Source: Tetrapyrgos nigripes | Lineage: Eukaryota; Basidiomycota; Agaricomycetes; Agaricales; Campanellaceae | Direction of reading: 5' to 3' | Assembly (NCBI GenBank): GCA_013368315.1 | Contig: JAACJM010000012.1 | Location: 124,001-188,000 of the forward strand | Length of the DNA: 64,000 bases | Part shown: positions 56,841 through 64,000 of the stretch, piece after piece | Position numbering within the stretch: position 1 is the stretch's first letter | How the letters are laid out: each line of letters begins with the position of its first letter | Translations under genes and position numbers: made by a program | The notes under the pieces: generated by a model | Databases searched by the model: none | Seen by the model: the letters and a program-made list of their open reading frames with translations, nothing else | Told to the model about the DNA's origin: nothing

Positions 56841-59800
56841 TCAAAGTCCTATTACTGCTTGTTCCAGCTGTGCCAACTGCTCTAACGTTTCCCGGGCCAT
56901 GACCCTAACCAACATGTCTTCGTCTGTACCACTAATGTACGATAATGTGATTTTTAGTCTCTGCAACAATTCTGATGGGAAGAGATTGGTCCCAAAAGAG
57001 GACTCGTAAATCTGCTCTGTTGTTCCTTGCAGGAGCAGTGAAAGAAAATGAAGAGCAGCTCGCCGTAAAGGAGGAAACTTTGAGTTCGTCGATGTAGGAT
57101 TCCGGTCCATCGTCTGCGGGGCAGACTCTCTCGTCAGTGCCTTCTCTTCTACCTTCTCCCCTTTATTTTCCGTCTTCTTTTCTGATCCAGGGTGAAATGT
57201 AACCATTTCTACTTGCAAGAGATCGTTCATACCCTCTGAAAGGTCAATGAAATAAGGCAATAAAGACAATGACTGAGTTTTCTGACAATCCGCCAGCAGC
57301 GATAAAGACGACGTTCGTAACGTCGTAGGAGCATGTCTTGATCTCACCACTGTTAATAAGGGTGGCACAATAAGAGTACCTTTGAGTAATGTTAGAACGA
57401 TGTGATGCAGAAGGTGTTCGATATACTGACCATGCACTGACAAAGTATCTCCACACTGCCGAAATACAGACGACAAAGCCTCACCAAGTCTCAGCTTCAC
57501 ATCCACCTCCTGTTGGGACATGACGCCTCCTTCAATACCGTCCAAACCTTTCGCGTAGTCATTGACCAGCTTCTTGAGGACGTTGCCACCCGGTCGGTCG
57601 ACCAGCGCAGCCAGACCCTGCACGGCGTTCAGAAAGATATACGAATCATCGTCATGGATAGATTGTAAAAATATTTCTTGGATCGCAGGAAGGAGAGCTG
57701 GCTCCAATGGAGGCGATTTGGGGGATACCAGCTGACGGAGTAGTAAGAGCCCATGGGCTCGCACAGGGAGGATCGGATCTTGAAGGAGTTTTAGAGCCTG
57801 CTGATATGTCTGCCGAGCTTCGTCTTCTGGACTGAGTGTAGTCGACGGCTTTGTAGGTGCACTACCTTCGCCCGCCAACCGAACAGTCATCACCATTCTC
57901 GCCTCCCTTGCAACAGTCCTCACGGCTTCCGGACCATTGAGTACATGATGTTCTAGAAGAGAAAATATCTCATTCAGGATAGGTTCAGTCCGAGCCGATA
58001 ACTTTTCATTAGCTGTCCGAAGTTATGAAGATGAGCCCCGACGTAAATTCAGAAAATGTGGGCGACTCTACCTTCCAGGAGTGACAGTAGCAGATTGATT
58101 GCAGTCTCTGTCATCTCATCATCTGCTGTGAACCTTTCCGAATCCAAAAGTTCGTCATCGCTATCTGCATCGGAACCTGTTTCATCAGCATGTGCAAGCG
58201 ATAAACCGCTGAGTTTGAACTGGGGTAGCTGTGAGCGTTCGTTTGTCTTGTTTTCGGAATTAGAGGAGGGTTCCGAGGTCGTTGTATCCAGTGCCTGTCT
58301 AATAAACCCGAGGACTTGCGTGGGTTTTTTGAAAATCCCCGTCCCTGTAGTTGACGACCCGTCCGATATCATTCCTTGCATCTGGATAATCAATTGCAAG
58401 TAGAGGAGTGCTCTGTTTATAGTCTCAATAAGCACTGATGCAAGATCAAGGTAAAAAGTTACCAACCCGACGGGATTGTCGTCGGAATGCTGTCGAGAAT
58501 CCCGGTATGCTTCCAACAGCCTCACAAAAAAGTCTGAAAGGACGTCTGGTCGGCTGGTGGATTTTAGAAAGTCTGCGAAGTGGCGAGGGTCGGGATAGAG
58601 GTTCAGAAGATTTGAGTTAGGTTCAAGTTCGCCAGATTCGTCAGCTTGTTTGAGATCTTCCGGGGTAAGCAAAGCGAGACGTTCGGGACTGCATATGGCA
58701 GGTATTTTTCAGCATATGCAAAAAAAAAAAAAAAAAAAGAAAGCCACTAACCTGTCAATGGAAATACTTTCGGAGCTCTCCACAATTGACCACAGGATCT
58801 CGACAGCTTCTGCCGTGCTAGCAATTTTTGACCAAGTCAACAAGAGACCTCTTGCAGATTCCTTGAGTGAAGGATCTGATGTCCTGACCGACTCTAAGCG
58901 GAATAGATGCGAGTATAACGCCACTATGATGGGAGATAATAAGGACTGGATGAATTTTGGAGATGGATCGGAATTTGCGATGAGAATTGTCAATATTCCA
59001 AGTGTATCGTCAACGTCGGTGGTATCGGATGTGGGGTTGCGAGTATCATTCTCTCTGTTCATTCCCAGGAGAATCGGTCCGTGAAGAGTAGTGAGTATGG
59101 CGTTTGCCGTAGGTGAATTGTCCTCGGTCAGCATTTGGGACAAGGCGAAAGCAGCAGCTCGTTTAAACGCTGGATGCCTGTCGTCTTTCAGTAGATCGAT
59201 GATCCGTGGAATTATCGCAGTAAAATATTCCTTTTATGCTGTAAACAACGACGACAACGGTCAAAAGCTGATCCACTCACTTCGGATTTCATTCCAGAGG
59301 GCGGGGTAGAAAGTACACGCGCAATATGCTGCAGTTTTTCCAACTGTATTTCATCCATATTCTCTGCATCACCAAATACAGCCGCACATAAGCCTCGAAC
59401 ACCTTCGGGACGCAAAAGCTGCCTGCTCAAGAGATAACCGCAAGTGCGCCGTACGTAGGCAATGGAGTTAATGGACGACATGACATTTCCTAGTGCCATG
59501 ATGACTTCCGAGGGAGGCAGACTGAAGGAGTGGATCATAAGGTCAAGCTAATCCAAAAAAGCTGCAAATCATACATTGCCATAAGACGCATGGTTATGGG
59601 TCTGATGTGCTCAACTGGTACAATGGATTCTGTCGAAAGAGACTTGGGAAGCCATCCTACGACGACTGAGGGCTTTAGAACATCTGCAACGTGCCTGTGA
59701 AGGATAGTCTCCGTGATCAACGTCGTTGAAATCCGGCCAGGTCCACCTTCTGGAAATACGAGAGAAAGCAGCTGCTCTACCATTGCGGAGAGTCGCTGGT

Positions 59801-60227
59801 AGTCTTCCGGAGTAGATGTCAGATCAATGATCCTAGAACCAGAAGTACCGCCAGATGAAGTGCTAGGCCACGATGCAAGGACGCGCGCCAATAGCGGTTC
59901 TGTTCCCCAGCGAAATGCGATGGAAAGGAGTGTCCTTAGTTGGGACAGATCGCGAGTTCCCAGCAACAGCTCTTCTACTTCTTCGTTAGGTCCATCGATG
60001 AGTCGTTGGACGCGTTCGACCACACCAATGGCTTCGCTGGCTGTTTTGAGCTGTACAACTTCTAGTGACGATGATTCATTGACGGAAGACAGAGTGTTGG
60101 TGGTCGAGTAGAATTTATCAAGGCGCGTTAGCAAAGCAGATTTAAGATTAGACTGAGGAGTCGACGAGGAATCAATTAGACAGGATCCAGCTGCAAGCGA
60201 CGAAGCCAATTCCTCTCGCCGTGTCAT
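56841..60227 (-). CDS. RTP1: RTP1/TANGO6-like HEAT-repeat protein
   Basis: About 990 residues of alpha-solenoid over about eight exons. The start at 60227 is the first ATG (MTRREELASSLAAGS). Helical repeats run throughout, for example VIMALGNVMSSINSIAYVRR and LRTLLSIAFRWGTEPLLARV. The conserved RTP1 C-terminal block is clear: QALKLLQDPILPVRAHGLLL LRQLVSPKSPPLEPALLPAI, DDDSYIFLNAVQGLAALVDR, MSQQEVDVKLRLGEALSSVF RQCGDTLSVHG and a final ISGTDEDMLVRVMARETLEQ. Rtp1 helps assemble RNA polymerase II subunits in the cytoplasm and move the enzyme into the nucleus; human TANGO6 is the relative. An intron at about 58690-58750 has a 19-T polypyrimidine run (A19 at 58720-58738 on the plus strand). Tail-to-tail with TCA17, head-to-tail with eRF3. 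Confidence 0.85.
58720..58738 (-). repeat. Homopolymer run T19 (A19 on plus) in an RTP1 intron
   Basis: Nineteen consecutive A on the plus strand. On the coding strand this is a T-run near the 5' end of the intron between ESISIDR and PERLALLTPEDL. Probably length-variable. Confidence 0.9.
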
Positions 60228-60363
60228 CGAAAATTGATCGAAAAACAAGTTGCAAAATATGACGTAATATACTACTCTACGTCATTTCATTTGGATTGAT
60301 ATTCATTTCTACTACTACAATCTCTTATCGTACACTCTTAATCTTGGAGATTTAAGCTACAGT

Positions 60364-62393
60364 CAAGTTTGCACGCCGTCAGCCAGTTCTTCCGTAGTGC
60401 GCTCGGTCAGTTTGGTGATCTATAGCACAAATCAGCAAGGGTCAACGATGATTGCATTGAAATTACCTTTCCGATGGCTATTGTTCGTCCTTCGTCTCGT
60501 AGCGTGAAACGGCCTAGTTGAGGATGGTCTGAAAATCGTTCTACACAGACGGGCGCAGTGGTTTCGATCAGAACAACAATTTTTTGACCTTTTTGACAGG
60601 TTAGCTTTCAGGTCTCTAAGCATCGGCAATAGGGCATTACCTCTCTTTGCATATTGAGGAGGCTTTTTCGACTTGCGACCAGTGGCTTTATCAAAGTAGT
60701 GAAGAAGGGCAAGTAATGTCACCTCCTCCGCCAATGTGTGAACATGCATGACGGCAGAGTACCCAGCACATATGATACTCTTGTGCTCCAGAATAGCCAA
60801 CTGTGCCTCAAATTGACGAACAGCATGAATAGGCTTATTCGGGCTGGTGAGCACGAAACCAGGACTAATATCCTCATCTTCCACCCCACGTAAACGGATT
60901 CGGACGTTGTCTCCACAGATAGCAGAAGGCACTTCGTCTTCCATCTCGTTGTATATGGCGGACACTTCGACCTCGTCCTTGTTGGGCATCAGTAGGAGTT
61001 CATCGCCCTTGCGGATGTGACCGGATTCGATTTTCCCGACGATGATGGTACCCATGTCCTTGTACTTTTCTGATACGGGCATCATCAAAGGAGCGTTGGT
61101 TTTTCTGTCTACCATAGGCATGTTGTCGAGATGTTCGAGGAAAGAAGAACCACTGGATTGAAAAAATTGTCAGAAAGATGTATAAAATTGTATGCAAGGG
61201 GATACTCACTTCCACCACGAACAGACTGACTTGGAAACGCGGTCCTTCACGTTGAGTCCGGTATACCCAGAGATGGGGAGGAAGGAAACGTCGGTTTTGG
61301 GATTGAAGCCGGCGGATTTAACGAACGGAGTGAGCTTGTCTTTGATTTCATTGTATCGCCCTTCATCCCAGTTGACAGTGGGATCGTCCATCTTATTGAT
61401 CACAATCACCACCTTTGAAACTCCTACAGTCTTGACCAACATGATATGCTCCCGAGTCTGACCACCACGTTCAAAACCGGTCTCGAATTCACCCTTTCTG
61501 GCAGAGATGACGAGGATAGCGATATCTGCTTGTGCAGCACCGGATATCATAGAAGGAACGTAAGTTTTGTGACCGGGGGCATCGAGGGTGGTATAACGGC
61601 GTTTGTCGGATTCGAAATAGGCACGTCCTACTTCGACGGTTTTACCCTTGGATCGTTCTTGGGGAGTGGAATCGAGGGCCCAACTGAGATACCAGGTTTC
61701 TCGTCCGGCATCCTTGGCCTCACGTTCGTACTTTTCCATCGTTCGCTTATCGACCATCCCAGTGATGTACAAAAGGTTACCACCAAGGGTACTCTTTCCA
61801 GCATCTACGTGACCGATGAAGACGATATTGAGATGCTCCTTAACTAAGTGGAAAATATTAGCCTTCATAAGTACCTTAAGGGCTTGGAACACACCATTTC
61901 CAAACAGATCTTCCAGAACAGCCTGATCAGCGGCAGCCTTGACTTCTTCAGCAATGGCATTTGTATCTGTTTTACTTTTCTCGAGGGAAAAGGTCTTCGA
62001 TGACGGAGCCGGGGAATCGGATTTTGTTTTTCCAGAGGCGGCAGCAGCAGCAGCAGGTTTTGAAGTCGGTGCTTTAGCCTGTTCCTGCGGACGAGGTTTA
62101 GATTCGGCTTGGGATTTTGCTGGAGCGTTATCTGAAGCGCGAGGTGCAGGTTGAGCAGGAGATTTGGAGCCACCGATGGTCAATGTTGCGGGTTGACCAG
62201 GAGGCTTGTTACTACCAATGCTCAGAGAGATTGTTGGAGCTGGAGGGGGTGCTTCGGTGGGCTCAGGGCGCTCAATAGGTGGAGGAGCAGGCTGCTGTTG
62301 CTGCTCGGGTCGGAGCTGAGCCTGAAGGTGGGCTGGAAGGACAAAAGATTTGCCTGGTACAAACTCGAACGCTCCTGCATTCAATTTGGACAT
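60364..62393 (-). CDS. SUP35: Translation termination GTPase eRF3 (Sup35)
   Basis: GTPase partner of eRF1 in stop-codon recognition. About 620 residues in four exons. The N-terminal extension starts MSKLNAGAFEFVPGKSF and is rich in Pro, Ala, Ser and Lys, without the yeast Gln/Asn prion repeats. Residues 2-13 match the PAM2 consensus for binding poly(A)-binding protein. GTPase motifs: G1 GHVDAGKST, switch region ERSKGKTVEVGRAYFES, G3 DAPGH, G4 NKMD. After an intron (WWNGSSFLEHLDNMPMVDRK) come the beta-barrel domains with MGTIIVGKIESGHIRKGDEL, YSAVMHVHTLAEEV, KIVVLIETTAPVCVERFSDH and GRFTLRDEGRTIAIGKITKL. The start at 62393 is the ATG of the family N-terminus; the frame is open upstream with no closer fit. 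It is divergent from SLA1 with 479 bp between starts. Confidence 0.96.
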
Positions 62394-62872
62394 TTTTTCC
62401 GTGGAGTAAATCAAAGAAAGCAAGAGGTGAGTGGAAAGGATAGAACAAGTGATCAAGCTAAAAAATTGGTGGACGATTGGCGATGATTTCGTAGGAAGTC
62501 GTGAAGAGGGAACAGAAGAGCTTGGTCGCGGGACCTGCGGTGCCTGCTTTGTCAAAACCAGTCATCTCTTTTCTACCTCTTCTTGTTCATACTTTATGTA
62601 AATACTTTTCGAGCGTTGATGCTGGGGGTGTTGAAGACGGGAAATATGGTTGTCAAACCAATGATTTGGTCGGACATCCCTGAATACATCTTGTAGTTCT
62701 CAGCAGGGACAGTTTCTGCATAAATTTATTCTAACGTGTATTTGATGAAATGTCTTCGATTCTTTGGAAAGTGAGAACGTGTATTTGGTGAAATGTCTTC
62801 AAATTCCTGCCAAGACTAGAAGAAGGGATGCAATGGTAGAATTGTAATAACCCGCTTTGAAGTCATACTCTC
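62394..62872 (+). promoter_or_regulatory. Divergent promoter region of eRF3 and SLA1
   Basis: 479 bp between two divergent starts. It contains a 25-nt direct repeat (62733-62757 and 62776-62800). No coding exon recognised. Confidence 0.5.
62733..62800 (+). repeat. 25-nt direct repeat upstream of SLA1
   Basis: Two copies beginning AACGTGTATTTG and ending ATGTCTTC, with one mismatch, start 43 bp apart. The nearer copy ends 72 bp before the SLA1 ATG. Confidence 0.85.
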
Positions 62873-64000
62873 ATGTCCGAACCCTCCCTACCATATCTCG
62901 CTGTCCTCAAGGTCTCGTATGACTATGATCCTCAATCCGACGACGAAATAGCCGTCAAGGAAGACCAAATCGTATTCCTCCTTGAACGTACAGACGACGA
63001 GTTCGTACTCCTTGCCTTTCACACCAACTTTTACTCACAACTTCCGACACAGCTGGTGGAAGGTCAAGGTCAAGAATGCAGATGATAATGGCCCGGCAGG
63101 TCTTATCCCAGCTGCATATGTTGAGCAGGTACGTGGCTTGGCCGTCAAGTTCAGCAAAGTCATCCCTGACGCCATACCCCAGGCCGAACACTCATCCGTA
63201 GTCAAGGCTCTCTATGACTACGAAGCTACTGCACCAGGGGAGCTCACTATCAAGGAAGACGAGATACTTCTTGCATTTGACGCCGAAGACGACTGGTTGT
63301 TGGTTCAGAGCAGCGAGGATGGCGGCAAGGTTGGTCTTGTTCCCGCCAACTACGTGGAACCTCATTCCGAGGAGGAAGAAGCTGCTCCCGCTGCAGCCCA
63401 GATTGTTGTCCCACCATCGGCACGTCCTTTCTATCTATTGATCCTCATACTGTTGATCATGTCCCCTCTAGCCTCCTCCAGTAACTAGTGTTTATGTCGA
63501 TCCTGCGGAAAGAGTTTCGCACAACAAGGTTAATAGTGTCGATGACATCAAAACTTGGTCAATATCAGAGCTTGATAAGAAGGGGAAGAAGACTAAGGGG
63601 ACTCTGGGCATCGGTAATGGCGCTGTGTTCTTCGCTTCCGAATCTAGCAAGGTGAGTCTCCAGTTTCATCTCTTCGATAAGGTCTTACATTGGCATCGTT
63701 GTACAGGCAGCAGTGCAGAAATGGCAGACAATCGATATCACCAACATCTCTGTTGAAAAGTCCAAACATGTACACTTTGACGTTAGTGGGGCTACACCAA
63801 TAAGTCTCCATTTTCATGCGGGTTCTAAAGACAATGCCGAGGCAATCGTTCAAAAGCTACAATCTTCCAGAGCTCTCTCGTTAGAGGCCGCCTCACCTGC
63901 ACCTGCATCTGAACCACAACCTTCCGCGTCACCGGCTAAACCTCCGCAGATCGACGTCACTAAGAAGGCTTCGGTACATTTCTCTCCTGCATCACCACAA
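62873..64000 (+). CDS. SLA1: SLA1 endocytic adaptor, N-terminal part (cut by window end)
   Basis: Actin-patch and clathrin adaptor. The start MSEPSLPYLAVLKVSYDYDP at 62873 opens SH3 domain 1 (YDPQSDDEIAVKEDQIVFLL, then across an intron DDDWWKVKVKNADDNGPAGL IPAAYVEQ). SH3 domain 2 follows (VVKALYDYEATAPGELTIKE, DDWLLVQSSEDGGKVGLVPA NYVEP). After a Glu/Ala-rich linker and an intron near 63430-63470 whose donor is uncertain comes the conserved Sla1 middle region: VYVDPAERVSHNKVNSVDDI KTWSISELDKKGKKTKGTLG IGNGAVFF. After another intron it continues VQKWQTIDITNISVEKSKHV HFDVSGATPISLHFHAGSKD. The tail is Pro/Ser/Ala-rich. The third SH3, the SHD1 NPFxD-binding domain and the C-terminal repeats must lie beyond 64000. 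Confidence 0.9.

Overview
The window is nuclear DNA of a filamentous or yeast-like basidiomycete, most likely Agaricomycotina. Genes are densely packed and nearly all are cut by short (about 45-65 nt) introns with GT(A/G)NGT donors and CTAAC/CTGAC-type branch sites. The products are typically fungal (SIN3, OPY2, IQG1, SLA1, RTP1, TCA17). The genus cannot be settled from the sequence. I see 26 protein genes, two of them cut by the window edges. I see no rRNA, tRNA, transposon, virus or CRISPR. Coordinates are genomic spans from start codon to stop codon, introns included. Protein lengths are estimates unless stated as exact.

Layout, left to right. 1-126 (-): start of a gene with a hydrophobic, signal-like N-terminus. 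253-4762 (-): SIN3 corepressor. 4901-8594 (-): Ccc2/ATP7-type copper P-ATPase. 8867-12622 (+): VIP1/PPIP5K inositol pyrophosphate kinase-phosphatase. 12755-13747 (-): AKTIP/FTS-like UEV protein. 13842-15269 (-): Air1/2-like five-knuckle RNA-binding protein. 15438-17310 (+): OPY2-like HOG-pathway membrane anchor. 17811-18206 (-): YOS1, a 94-residue gene in three exons that is easily missed. 18340-19268 (+): mitochondrial ribosomal protein uL22m. 19709-22474 (+): AMP-forming acyl-CoA synthetase. 22683-28870 (+): IQGAP/Iqg1 with 13 IQ-like repeats. 29061-31975 (-): Dal5/allantoate-family MFS transporter. 32197-34733 (+): WW-FF splicing/transcription factor. 34941-38386 (+): ER Hsp90 (GRP94) ending in HDEL. 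38547-41431 (+): an unrecognised disordered protein. 41657-44917 (-): Kelch-repeat membrane protein. 45121-45755 (+): small Spd1/Dif1-like protein with an unresolved start. 46358-47877 (+): C2H2 zinc-finger protein. 48810-49580 (+): MIX23/CCDC58-like protein. 49735-50591 (+): GILT-like thiol reductase. 50793-54232 (+): UBA-IBR-E2 hybrid. 54430-55877 (+): PMP47/ANT1-type peroxisomal carrier. 56046-56652 (+): TCA17/TRAPPC2L. 56841-60227 (-): RTP1/TANGO6. 60364-62393 (-): eRF3/SUP35. 62873-64000 (+): SLA1, cut by the window end.

Most of this is conserved housekeeping content rather than an accessory island. Functional themes recur: secretory pathway (YOS1, TCA17, GRP94, GILT), cytoskeleton and endocytosis (IQG1, SLA1), gene expression (SIN3, AIR, WW-FF, RTP1, eRF3), mitochondria and peroxisome (uL22m, MIX23, PMP47, acyl-CoA synthetase). 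There is no operon or gene-cluster logic beyond several divergent promoter pairs.

The points most worth a second look are the UBA-IBR-E2 fusion, an in-frame TAG in the AIR gene followed by an open RG-rich tail, a one-base frame conflict at the start of the Spd1/Dif1-like gene, three GC-AG introns, overlapping inverted repeats upstream of the MFS transporter, repeated acidic-x-PL motifs in the unrecognised protein, and the exact PAM2 motif at the eRF3 N-terminus.
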